Position numbers and translations under genes: made by a program. Of a stretch of 64,000 nucleotides of DNA, positions 46,566 to 59,300 are shown piece after piece (the first letter of the stretch is position 1; every line of letters starts with the position of its first letter). The DNA is from Monosporascus cannonballus (lineage: Eukaryota; Ascomycota; Sordariomycetes; Xylariales), in contig QJNS01000045.1 of the NCBI GenBank assembly GCA_004154925.1, positions 124,001-188,000 of the forward strand. Direction: 5' to 3'. The notes beneath the pieces were generated by a model that saw nothing but the letters and a program-made list of their open reading frames with translations, had not been told where the DNA came from and did not search any database.

Positions 46566-47442
46566 ATAAGAATATGTTTTTATTTATTAAGGAAGGTGTT
46601 TTAGTTATATAAAACGCGGAAAAACTAAAAGAAAAAAAATAATAAGCTTTTAAAAGTTTTCCGAAAAATTCGAAATCAATTAAATGTTAAATAAATAATT
46701 GGGATAATAAATACGTTCGTTATAATATTTTGTATATGTATTTTATATAAGTTTCATTGACAAACTTTCGTCCGTATTAATTTTCTATTTTTAGCGTATT
46801 TACTTTTTATTTTTAGCATATTAATCTTTTATTTTTAACGTATTTACTCTTTATTTTTCACGTATTAATTTTTTTATTTATAACATATTGATTTTCCGTT
46901 ATTAAAATACTAATTCTATATCGTCACAGTTAATAACATAATTTATAATATAATTAAAATATTACTACGTTTTATTAACATTTTAACCAAATTACAACCG
47001 ACGAAAAATATTATAAATTAAGGTTTATGAAAACGGCTTTCAAAATAAAAAGTTAATGGCGAAAATTCAATAATACCTTATTCGAAAAAAATAAAAACAA
47101 AGGCTAAAATAAAGGTAAATTTAAATTTCGAAAATAATTTAATATTGAAAACGAGAACGAATTTGAAAATAATTACCGATTTAAAGAAATAAATTACGAA
47201 AAGAAAAATAATAAGGAATTAAGAAACGAATTTAATTATAAAAGCTAAAAGAATTTTAACTAATACGATAACGATAAATTACGTAAGAAGTACGTTAAAA
47301 ACAAAATTAAATTTTTGTTTTAATTGGAATTTAACTTACAGTCCCAAAATATCGTATAAATTTATTCGAATTAATTTAACCATTTGATATTTTAATATAT
47401 TATATTTATACGACGGAAAATACCGAAGTATTTGAAAAGGAC
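46566..47442 (+). other. AT-rich stretch with a decayed Lys/Asn/Glu-rich frame
   Basis: About 47,040-47,440 reads on the plus strand as a charged sequence with few stops (for example ENENEFENNYRF, EINYEKKNNKELRNEFNYKS), unlike the other strand. It may be part of a Gag of yet another element, continued beyond E at 54116, but no motif proves it. Confidence 0.3.
46773..46903. repeat. 22-bp tandem repeat, about six units
   Basis: Units of 22 (once 23) bp of the form YRTATTAATYTTTTATTTTTAR: starts at 46773, 46795, 46817, 46839, 46861 and 46884. Units alternate partly between TATTAAT and TATTTAC, hinting at a 44-bp higher-order period. The last unit is incomplete. Confidence 0.85.
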
Positions 47443-47447
47443 TTTAT

Positions 47448-47834
47448 TATAACGACTAACCGGTTTAACCAACTATTAAACCTTAGTCGTACGGGTTTAT
47501 ATTAGCAGAAGTATCGTAAGAATCTCAATAATAAATACAATAACGTATTACGTCTTATAATACTAAAAGTACCTTAAATAACGAATTATTATTGTAAACT
47601 AATGCTATCTAAATTATAAAAATAATAAACGTATATATTCTTTTTTTATTTGTTGGATCATTACCAGCAAACTAGTAATCCGGCTTACTGGCTTGCCACC
47701 AGTAAGTTGGTAATCCGGCTTACTGGCTTACCACCAGTAAATTAATGATCCATTACGTAACCTGCCCCACCACGCACTTATAGTTAGGTTATGTCAAACC
47801 GTTTCTGGAAACCGTAACGCGTTAGGCCATAATA
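47448..47834 (-). repeat. 3' LTR of chromovirus E (left end)
   Basis: TATAACG start and GGCCATAATA end (RIP forms of TGTAACG and GGCTATGACA). The distal half holds a GC-rich array described separately. Confidence 0.92.
47655..47751. repeat. Palindromic tandem array in the left LTR of E
   Basis: Begins GGATCATTA and ends TAATGATCC, so the whole 97 bp can fold. Inside are two ~36-bp units TAATCCGGCTTACTGGCTTR..CCACCAGTAA, each with its own ACTGG/CCAGT stem. Confidence 0.8.
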
Positions 47835-48459
47835 TAATTTCTCCCCTTTACAAATCTTGTTCTTAAGATTTTCTTTTTTTTCTTTTTGATAAGCTTTTTG
47901 CATTCCCTTTAATATGTTTTCCGATATATCCAAATGTCGTTTTCGCAAATCCGAATAACGACTTGCCCTGGCTAATTTAATTAAATTCGAAGATTTTAAT
48001 ACGATACCCTGTTTTTTCTGTTTTGCCCGGCAATTAAATTGCCAAATAATAAACGGGGTTTTTCGTTATAAGGAATATGTTCGTCGAAATCGTTCATATA
48101 ACGGGACAGGAATCCCTATTTCTATAATTAATCGTTATATTACGGAATTAAAAAAAATTAAAAAAGGAAAAGCTAGCGGCCGAAAAATCTTTGTCCGAAA
48201 TTTTGCGCGTTTTTTCTATATACGTCGTTAACGTTAGTATTATCAGTTTTAGGGTACGAAATTTGTTAATCGTGCCCTTTAATCTTTGGACGATTCTAGT
48301 AACCTTACGTAATTAAAATCGGAATTTGTAATCGAGGTATAGGCCTCCGATAAGGTGGACGTTATTAATTAAAATACGGTAAATTAAGAGCTTTTTTCCT
48401 TAGATCTTATGCATTAAAATGCTATTATTTCGGACGGTTCCGTTATTGTTTGTAAAAAT

Positions 48460-51400
48460 TTTTTAATAAACGCTAAACGCCAATAAGGTTTTTAATGGGT
48501 TCCTAGGTATTTTCGGAATCCGGGTGTTTTTCCTACTTAATTAAGTATTAAATAAATCCGTTTTGCTTTTGTATATCGAATTTTTTTTATTTCGTATGCT
48601 TATTCGTTTTTTACCTTTACGTTATTTTATATCGTATATACTTTAATTATATCCGTTTTTAATTCGAATAAAAAAACGTAAAATATTGGATGGAATTTAA
48701 TTTCTGGTAAATATTCTAATTGATAATTGTTTTCTAAGATTTTTTTAGTAATTTTATATAGACCGATATATTTGAAATCGAATTTTTTGTCAAGTCTTTT
48801 TGTTTAAATTTTTTTGTAACGAAAAAATTATTTCCTCTTTTTCGAAAATTAATCTCTTTAAATTTTTTTAATTATAGTACTTACTTATTTGATTTCGTAC
48901 GAATTCGAATTTTATTTTTATCTCCTAATATAGTTATCGTAACTGTTTTAACGTAAGGATTATTTTAAGATTAATTAAATCGTTATGGCATACTTTTTAT
49001 AATTTTTTGTAATAAAACCAAAATTTGCGTTCGCAAATATTATCTTAATATTTTCGTAATAATTAATACTATAAATTAACTGTGTAATCAATAATTTCTT
49101 AACCTAATTATTTTGTTCGTAATTAAGATAATATTGGAAGTAAATTTTTAAAGTTTGATTTATCCGTTTTGTTTATTTATCCGTTTAAAATTTAAATATG
49201 TTAAATAACTTATGATTTAAGCCGATTTATATTATTAAGTTTTACCAAAACTTAGATACAAATATCGATCTTTTATTTAAAATAATTTCCGTAAATAATC
49301 TATATATGCTAAAAATATGTTTAAAGAAAATATATACCATTTATTCGGCGTTTATGTCCTTATAATATAATAAAAAATAAAAAATTTCGTAAATCGGTCG
49401 ACGATTACGAAAATGCTATTATAATATATTTCCGTAATTCGGTTTTTTAACATAAGAAATTTAATAATAAAATCAAATATTATTAAATATTATGGTCGTT
49501 CTATAACTAATATTAGCTGCAATTTTCCGTATGGCTTATGTCGTCGAATCTTTGCTGTAGCGCAAATATTGTATTACCGTATAACTTTTTATACTGTTAA
49601 TTTTATTTTAAAAAAAGAATATATACGTTAAATCCTTTTTAAAATTTTATAAATCCTTAAATATCCGTATAATTAATATTTACGTGTTTTTCGTATTAAA
49701 TCCTTCTGATATTTTTTAAAACTTATATTTTGTTTATTTTTTGATTTTTTAAGAAATTATCGTTATATTACTGGATTTTCTAGTATATATCGTAAGGACT
49801 ACCCGAATTATCGCAATTTATTATAAACGTAAATATCCTTTTATGGTAATATCGAAAATGGTATAACTAATTTTAACTAATTTCTTTGCAAAATCTAGCC
49901 GTTTACTTAAGTTATTTACTTTATTATTCTTTAAATCTTTCTTATAAATAATAACGAGGTCGAAATTCGCCAATTTTTTTACATATTTTAATTATCGTTT
50001 TATAAATTCCTTAGTTATAATAAATCTGGTAAAATTTTGATTATCCGTATAAATTTTAATCTGATACAAATTTTCTTTTAAAAAATGCCTAAACTTTCGA
50101 AATACCATAACGATAACTATAAATTCCTTATTTGGAATACCGTAATTAAATTCGGCTCCTTTTAATTTATACGAAAAGAATATAATAAGGTACAATTTAC
50201 CTTAATTATTTCGTTATCCGATTACTGCGCTTAACGCGTAATTCGAAATATTGGTTTTTAATTTAATAAAGCGGTTTAAATCGTATATAATTAATATTGG
50301 CTTATTAATAATTGCATCTTTAATATCCCGAAATACCTTTTCCGTATTTAATGTTTATTTAAACTTTTTTTACGTAATATTTATTAAAAATATAATTATT
50401 TTGCTAAAATTTCGAATAAATTTCCTATAATAATTAGCAAATTTAATGAATACCTGTACCTCCTTAACTATTATTAACGTTTGTTATTTTGTAACTGTAA
50501 CGATTTTTTTAAAGTCTATTTTAATATATTTTAAGATAATAATATATTTTAGATATTTTACTTTTTATTTATAAAACTAACTTTTTTTGCATTAATTAAC
50601 AGTTTTACATCTTATAATACTTATAAAACCTTATAAACGTATTTTACGTATGTTTTTTTCCTTTCCGAAAAAATAAAAATATCGTTAAAATAATAAATGA
50701 CGAAACGATCGAGATATTTTCGTAATATATAATTTATTATGCGTTAAAAAATTACTAATACGTTCGTAAATCCTATTAACGTAATTAATTACTTAAATAA
50801 TCTGTATTTTGTTTTAAAAATTATTTTTTATTCGTATTCTTTTTTAATTTTAATAAAGTTATATTTATTTTTAAGATCGAATATTATAAACTATTTAGCT
50901 CCGTAAAATCGGTCTTTTATTTTCGTAATTAAGAGTAATAACATTTGATGTTTAATTGTAATATCGTTTAATTATCGATAATTAACTACAAATTGAAATT
51001 TTCCATTTTTTAATACGAAAAATATAAGGTATTCTGCTAATAATTTCGAAAGTCAAATTTATTCTTTTTATAGCCGATTTTCCAGGTGTTTTTTTTTAAA
51101 AAAATACATAATTTATTTCCGCTAAAGTTATAAGTAAGGTAAAATTTCGTCGAAAATCCTTTCTTAAAGATTATTTCATAATTTTATTTGTTATATCCTG
51201 GTAATTTCATATTAAATTCCTTTTTAAAAAGGTGTTTATATCTATAGTATTATAATAATACATTAATTAGATTTTCTAACTTTTAAGGCTGCTATTTTTA
51301 TTATTTTAAATCGTTATTTAGTTATTTTATTTTCACTTTAATAATAATTACGATACGTCGTATTTTTCTTTAATATCCTTTTTTTTATGTTTTATCCCCT

Positions 51401-53690
51401 TAAGTAATAAGGTTTCTATTATATCTTTATGTTTATATTCGTTATCATTATCGATTAAATATTAAAATTTTAATTTCTTTTTTATTATTTATTAACAAGA
51501 AATAAAACGAACTTTATCTGGCCAATTTCTCCGTTAATTAAAATTCCGTATTAATATATTTATAGTAATCCTAAGATTATATCGTAATTCCCGAATAAAA
51601 TGATATCGAAATTAATTATTTAATATCGTCAATAAATAAAAATCTTAAAATAATTAATTTCGCATATAATTATTCCGTTATTATAAGCGAATTCCTGATT
51701 TTCGGCATTCGTCGTTATATAAGATTCTAACTTATATCTCTATAACAATTTAAACTTATTAACTATATTTAGTACAATATAATTCCCACTTAAAACTCCG
51801 TAATCCACCATTACAATATACCAATACGTTCCGATTTATATATCTAAAATAATAAAATTATGAACGTTTCTTATTATTACGTTTAAAATCTTTTTCGAGA
51901 ATTCTTTATAATTTCTTTAAGTTTCGTTATTCTGCAATTCTTTTATAAATAACTTTTTTTAATTCCTATTTAAATTTATCGAACCTTACTTATATTTCTT
52001 TATTTAACGTATCAAATTATTATATTTATTATTATTGCCGATATATTATTCCTTTAAATCGTATTAATTGCTCTTAATTTCTTCGCAATTTTTTTCCTTA
52101 TTAAATAAATTATTTTTTCATATTTGCAATTATATCCCATTACACGTCGTCCTAATTATCGTTCCAAAAATCTCTTGTAAATTAACGTATTTTTTCTTTA
52201 ATAATTTTCTTTTCGTAAAGATCTAAAATAAATATTAACTGAAAATAAAAATCCGTAATAACTTTCTAATTATACTTTTTTACCGTACGCCGGATTAATT
52301 TCTTTTCCGTTTAATAATTATATTATCCAGAATTACAAAAAAGGTTTTTCTATAGGCATTATTTTTCTTCGAGTCAACTTTTTGTTTCGGCCAACTGTTA
52401 AATATCTTTTGTAGTTATAATTCAAAAATATCGATATTATTACTTATCGTTCTTATTATTTCCGGTACGGTTTAAAAAGTCGAATCCCTTATAATATATA
52501 CAGATAATTTATTTATAAATATATTACTTTTAATTTTCGTAATCGGGACATTCTCGTCGTCGACAATATATAACGTATATTTTACCATATCGATTAAGCA
52601 TTCCGGGACAGATTTTTTCTATCCAGTTTTAATATTTGCCTAATTATTTTTATAATACTTTTTATTATGTTCGCGATATTTATTAAGCTAATTTTCTGGT
52701 TTTTCGCATTCCGTATCGAATTTCTTATCGTAATAATCTTTATTAAACCTTTTGCTATAAGCCTAATACGTATTTGGCTTAAATCATATTAATAGCCTTA
52801 CTATCGTTTCCATAATTATTTCTAAATTATTTTTCCGATATAAATATCCAATTATCCTATCGTAACTTTTTGAGCTTTTTATACTTATAAACCTTATATC
52901 CCATTTTGCTATAATTAAAGCATTTAATCTAGCTCCAATTTTATCTGTAAATAACGCCGAATTCCATAAGTCCTAACGCCGTTCCGTAAAAAATAAAAAG
53001 TACGTTTCGTTTTTTCCCCGAGTTAAATTTGTTATATCCCGAACATAAAGCATATTATCTTTTCTTTTTTTATCCTTTTTCAAATTGTCGATTATCGATC
53101 TTAATTACCTTTATAATATACCGGTCCAGGGCAATTAATCGCATAATCCGAAGGAATTTCATCTTTTATAACATTTTTTAACTCTTTATAAAATATATCG
53201 ATAAAAATATCAGCTTTATTATTTTCCCATTTTACTTTAACCGCAAAACTTTTAAAAATTATAACGTATTTAAATGCAAATCCCCTTTATCGAAATTATA
53301 AAAATTATTAAGATATAAATCGCTTTTTATCCGGATTACCGAAATTATCGCGCACTTTATCCTTAAAGTTAATATAAAATAAAAAATTCTTATTAATAAA
53401 ATCCTTTTTATCCGATTTTTTTATTTCCAAGAAATTTCTTATAATAAGTTTAAATTAGTTAACAATATTTTCCTTTAGGTATATTTTTATTGTTAAAACC
53501 TTATCTGCGGAATTATTAAGGTCTAAAAAACGAAAATAAATTCGTACCTAAATAAAAAAATTTAAATAAGCGGCGTAACCTTAATTTGTCGGATTTCTTT
53601 CTCCAGTTCCCAAATTCAAATCTGAAGCTGCTAAATAAAGGTTTCCTAAATGCTGGTCGATATTTTAACAATATTGAATATTGCTCAAAG
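48460..53690 (-). pseudogene. Gag-Pol remnant of chromovirus E
   Basis: Minus-strand polyprotein. From the right: a Gag zinc knuckle near 52,925-52,865, KCFNYSKMGYKVYKYKKLKK, in which two Cys and the His of CxxCxxxGHxxxxC have become Tyr; reverse transcriptase with the catalytic box YFND (first Asp to Asn, 50684-50686); RNase H, an open 67-codon run at 50195-49992 with SYKLKGAEFNYGIPNKEF and IYTDNQNFTRF; and a C-terminal chromodomain at about 48,570-48,470, YLIK-EKHPDSENT-EPIKNL, with stops where Trp is expected in both places. Integrase lies between but is too decayed to quote. The changes are all of the RIP type. Confidence 0.88.
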
Positions 53691-53723
53691 TTTAACGGTA
53701 CTACTAAACAAAAGCTTATAACG

Positions 53724-54110
53724 TATAACGGCTAAGTAATTTAACCAATTATTAAACCTTAGTCGTACGAGTTTATATTAGTAGGAATTTTATGGAAATT
53801 TAAATAATAAATATAATAACGTATTACGTTTTGTAATATTAAAAGTACCTTAAGTAACAAATTATTATTGCAAGCTAATGCTATCTAAATTATAGAAATA
53901 ATAAACATATATATTCTTTTTTTACTTGCTGGATTACCACCAGCAAACTGGTAATCCGGCTCACTGGTTCACCACTAATAAGTTGATAATCCGGCTTACT
54001 GGCTCACCACCAGTAAGTTAGTGATCCATCACGTGACCTGCCCTACCACGCACTTATGGTTGGGTTATGTCAGACCGTTTCTGGAGACCGTGGCGCGTTG
54101 GGCTATGACA
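53724..54110 (-). repeat. 5' LTR of chromovirus E (right end)
   Basis: Same 387 bp length as the left LTR; ends GGCTATGACA at 54110. Its GC-rich array is at 53931-54027. Differences from the left copy are mostly C/T and G/A. Confidence 0.92.
53931..54027. repeat. Palindromic tandem array in the right LTR of E
   Basis: Right-hand counterpart of 47655-47751, same 97-bp length, with the same CCGGCTYACTGG units and outer stem GGATTA...GTGATCC partly weakened. Confidence 0.78.
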
Positions 54111-54115
54111 TTTAT

Positions 54116-55424
54116 ATAACGGCCGTAATTTTTAAAAAAGGAATTCGATAATGTTATAAAAGAAATACTTTTTTTAAATAATCTTCATTTTAATTGAAAT
54201 GTTTAATATTAATAAGACTGGTTTTCTAATACGGTTTTGAAAATAAAATAATTAATAATAATCTGTTAATTTTATTATAAAATCTTGGATATATTCGAAA
54301 TTAAATAAAAGTAACTATGGTATTATTTTATAAAAATTTATATAAATAATAAATTATGCGAAAAAAATAACTCGATATAAAGAAAGTTCAACCGTTATAA
54401 GTTTTATTATAATTACAATTTTTTGATATACGTTATTTATTATATTAATTATCGCATTACTTATACTTTTATAATCTCTACCAGATAGTATCCGAATTTT
54501 GGTTTAAAATAATTATTATATAATTAAAATATTAGCCAATTTATACTTACTTTTTAATATTATAGAAAATCTGCATTTTATTAATTGAGTTCGGTATATA
54601 TATTATATTTATTAATTTTTAAATTTTCGTACGTTTAGATATAAATATTAAAAGTACACAAATAAGATTATGCAGATTAAAGATATAAAACATTCTTTTC
54701 GAATTTCAATTTTTAGTAATTATAAACGTTTAGATTTTCTTTAAATTAATTTTGGCTTTTTAAGATATATATATATATATTTTATCGAGATGAACTGAAT
54801 ATTTAAATATATTTTAATTAATATTTACTTATATAAAAATTAAAAAAATCAAATATTCAAATATTATATAAAATGCTGAAAAATACGGATTTTATATAAA
54901 AGTCATAGTTCTAATACCGGATAATGGAACGAATTTCAGTATAAAATATTTAGAAATATATATAAAAAAATAGACAAGACTAAAAATTATTAAAAAAGGA
55001 AACCAATTTTATTATTTTTCACATTTTTTATAAAATAGTAATAAGCATTTTTATTGGTTTAAAAATAAAAATAATATAAATATAAATAATAAAACTACGC
55101 TAAAATAAAACACGAAAAGAATATTTAAAACTAAATTAATTAAATTCGATACAGTTAATTAAATCGTAATAGAAATACGTTAACTTTATTATTCCGTTAA
55201 TACTATCGTATTAATTTCTTGGCTAATTTAAATTACATGATTTGCGATATATTTTAATCTTAATACTAAACGTTAATAACCGTTTAAACGCGTATACGTT
55301 ATTATTTAAAAAAGAACGTTTTTTGTTATTTAAAACGCAACAATTTATTAAAATTTCGTAATATATATATTTATTCAGATTCGATAATTACGATTTATTA
55401 TTAAAATTTATATATATTATGTAA
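54116..55424. other. AT-rich spacer between chromoviruses E and F
   Basis: About 1.3 kb with stops in all frames. The first part is the other side of E's target site, so it should continue the sequence before 47443. Nothing else recognised. Confidence 0.5.
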
Positions 55425-55429
55425 CCGGC

Positions 55430-55752
55430 AAGGGGTTTAACCAATTATTAAACCTTGGTCGTACGAGTTTATATTAGCAGGAATATTGTAAGAAACTAAG
55501 CAATAAATACAGTAATATATTATATTTTGTAATACCAGAAATACTTTAAGTTACGAATTATTTTTACAAGTTAATATTATCTAAATTATAAAAATAATAA
55601 GCATATATATATATTGGTTTTGGTATTACTATTTATCTCTGCTTAATTATGTTTAACGAAATTTTGTTAAGCACCCGTTACATAACCTGGGAGGTGATCC
55701 GTAGTATCCTCGTTAACTGTTTTCTAAGGCCAGAACTCGTTAAATCGTAACA
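55430..55752 (-). repeat. 3' LTR of chromovirus F (left end), 323 bp
   Basis: Starts TGTAACC and ends ATCGTAACA. About 60 bp shorter than the right LTR; the missing part lies after TTTTGTTAAGCA near 55,675. Confidence 0.9.
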
Positions 55753-56399
55753 CGATCTCCTCTTTCTCTAAATTTTGCCTTTAAGATTTTATTTTTCTTG
55801 GTAAGTATTACCGGTTCTTTACGATATCGGGTCGTATTGCTAAAGGTTGTCGTCAGGTTTTTTTTCATTATTTGTCGGCAAAACCTGCTTTTTATTTTTA
55901 ACGATTTTAATTTTAAAATTATGCCCTATTTTTTATATTTTTAATAGTTAAAAATGCGAAATAATGGAAAACGTTTCCAAATTTATAACTGACGTTAAAC
56001 GTTAATATCTTTATAACGGAATTAACGTGTTTTTTTTTGAAAAATATCCGCGTCGAAAATTAACGCTTAAAACGAAAGAAGGTTTTCGTAAAAAACGTTT
56101 TTTGAAATTGCAAAAACGTTATTAACAAAAAATAAATAAGGTTATTGCGCGTTTAATCCGTTTTTGGAAATAAAAGCCTTTTTTTCGCTTAAAAAGAATT
56201 AAAATGGTATAACGGAAGTTGTAATCGTTCGAAAAGCTAAAAAAAAAAATAATAAAAACGCCAGAAATAGGCCATCGCTAAGGCTTTCATAGCCGCATTA
56301 GTTCTTCCCGCTAATCCCGTGGACTGGTTTAGTATCGGTAATACCAATTAGTTCGTTAAAAATGTTAATTAGGATGTAATTATTTTTAGTAGTTTCGTC

Positions 56400-59300
56400 G
56401 TTATTAATAAAAATGTTTCAGCAGGCGCTGGGCGCCAATAAGGTTCTTGGCGGGTTCCCAGGTATTTTCGAAGTTCGAATGCTTTGTCCATTTAATCAGG
56501 TATTGGGTAAATCCGTTTTATTTTTGCATATTAAAAGTTTTTTCCACCTTATATAACTATTCGTTTTTTATTTTCATATTATCCTATATCGTAGATACCT
56601 TGAATATATCCGTTATTAATTCGAATAAAAAAACATAAAAAATTAAATAAAGTTTAACTTTTAGTAAAATTCTAATTAGTAAATATTTTTTAAGATTTTT
56701 TTAGCGATTTTATATAAACCGATATATTTGAAATCGAATTTTTTATTAAGTCGTATTATTTTAATATTTTTAGTAACGAAAAAAATCGGTTCCTTTTTTT
56801 AAAAAAATTAAACCTTTTAACTTTTTCTAATTATAATATTTACTTATATAACTACGTACGAATTTTAATTTTGTTTTTATTTTTTAATATAATTATCGTA
56901 TTTATTTTAACGTAAAAATTATTTTGATATCAATTAAACTGTTATCGCATATTTTTTTATAAATATTTGGATTTAAACCAAAATTCGTGTTCGCTAATAT
57001 TATCCTAATATTTTTATAATATTATAAATTAACTAAATAATAAATAATTTCTTAGCTTAGCTACCTTATTCGAAATTAATATAATATCGTAAATAAATTT
57101 CCACAATTTAGTTCGTTTATTTATGTATTTATTTATTTATAATTTAAATACATTAAATATTTGTAATTTAAGCCGATTTCTAAAATAAGGTTTTCCCAAA
57201 ATTTAAATGCAAACGTTGATCCTTTATTTGAAATAATTTCCATTAATAATACGTATATATGAAAGATATATCTGAAATAAAATATATGCTATTTATTCGC
57301 TATTTATGTCCTTATAATATGGCAAAAAATAAGAAAATTCCGTAAATCGATCGACGATTACGAAAATGCTGTCGTAATATATTTTTATAACTGGACTGTT
57401 TTAATATAAAAAGCTTAATAATAAAATCCAATATAACTAAATACTATGGTCGTTTTACAACTGGTAATAGCTGTAATTTTCCGTATAGCTTATGTCGTCG
57501 AGTTTTTGTTTTAACGCAAATATCGTATTATCGTATAGCCTTTTATATTATTAATTTTATTTCGGGAAAAAAATATATAGGTTAAAACCGTTTTGAGGTT
57601 TTGTAGATTCTTAGATATCCATATAGCTAATGTTGGTACATATTTTGTATTAAATCTTTTTGGTATTTTTCTAAAACTTATATCCTGTCCGTTTTTTAAT
57701 TTTCTGGAAAACCGTTATTATACTGCTGAATCTTCTGGTATGTATCAAAGGGTACTGCTCGAATTATCGCAATCTGTTACAGGCGTAAATTTCTTTTTAT
57801 AATGGTATTAAAAATTATATGGCTAATTTTAACCAATTTTCTTTTCGAAATCTGGTTACTTACTTAAGGCGTTTACTTTGCCATTTTTTGAGCTTTTCCT
57901 ATAGATAATAACGAAATCAAAGTTCGCCAATTTTTCCGCGTAATGAAATTATCGTTCTGCAAATTTCTTAATCGTAATAAATCGAGTAAGATTTTGATAA
58001 TCCATATAAACCTTAATCTGGTATAAGTTTTCTTTTAGAAAATATCTAAATTTTCGAAATACTATAATAATGGCCATAAATTCCTTGTTTAGAACACTAT
58101 AATTAAACTTAGTTTTTTTTAATTTATATAAAAAAAATATAATAAGGCATAATTTGCCCTAATTATTTCGTTATCCGATTATTACGTTTAATACATAATC
58201 CGAAATATCGGTTTTTAGCTTAACGGGGCGGTTTACATTATATATAATTAATATTGGTTTGTTAATAATCGCATCCTTAATATTCTGAAACGCTTTTTTT
58301 TGTTTCGAACGTCCATTTAATTTTTTGGGCTTTTTTATTAAAATTTATTATAGGTATAATTATCCGGCTAAAATTTCGAATAAACTTTCTATAATAATTG
58401 ACAAATCCAAAAAATGCTTATATTTCCTTAACTATGGTTAGTATTTGCTATTTTATAATTGCAGCGATTTTCTTAGAGTTTATTTTAATATATCCTGGGA
58501 TAATATTATATCTCAGATGTTTCATTTTTTACGTGTAAAATTAACTTTTTTTTTATGTTAACAAATAACTTTATGTTTTATAAAATTTAAAAAACTTTAT
58601 AAACGTATCCTATATATATTTTTCCCGTTTTTGAGAAAATAAGAATATCGTCGAGGTAAAAAACGACGAAAATATCGAGGTATTTTCGTAATACATAATT
58701 AACTATCCACTGGAATATTCTTAATACGTTCGTAAATTCCATTAATATAACCAAATACTTAAATAATCCGTATTTCGTTTTAAAGGCTATTTTTTATTCG
58801 TATTTTTTTAAATCCTAATAAGGTTATATTTATCTTTAATATTAAATATTATAAATTATTTAACTTCGTAAAATTAGTTGTTTAATTTTGGAATTAAAGG
58901 TAATAATAATCGATTTTTAATTATAATATCGTTTAATTGTTGATAATCAACTATAAATCGTAATTTTTCGTTTTTTTGATACGAAAAATATAAGATATTC
59001 TGCTAATAACTTCGAAAATCAAATTTATTCTTTCTATAACCGGTTTTTTAGGTATTTTTTAAAAATACGTAATTCGTTTTCGTTAAAGTTGTAAATAAGG
59101 TAAAACTTCGTCAAAGATTTTTTTCTTAAGGATTATTTCATAATCTTATTTATTATATTCTAGTAATTTCGTATTAAGTTCTTTTTTGAAAAACTGCTTA
59201 TATCTATAGTATTATAATAACATATTGGTTAAATCTTTTAAATTTTGGACCTCTTAATTTAAGTTATTATTTAATTATTTTAATTTCACTTTAATAATAA

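Larger units (their letters stand above)
47448..54110 (-). mobile_element. Full-length chromovirus E, 6663 bp
   Basis: Two direct LTRs of exactly 387 bp (47448-47834, 53724-54110) and a perfect 5-bp duplication TTTAT (47443-47447, 54111-54115) define it. Domains on the minus strand are in Ty3/gypsy order with a C-terminal chromodomain. It is colinear with F and G1, but LTR sequences differ from those of F in the distal half, so E and F are sister families or subfamilies. RIP decay is deep in the interior; the LTR distal half is much better preserved. Confidence 0.93.

Noticed and set aside
46773..46903. CRISPR array
   Set aside because: The units abut with no spacers and vary in sequence; this is a plain 22-bp tandem repeat, and the context is eukaryotic.
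56447..57802. Small plus-strand frames at 56447-56638 and 57593-57802
   Set aside because: Both are antisense to chromovirus F, the first directly opposite its well-preserved chromodomain.
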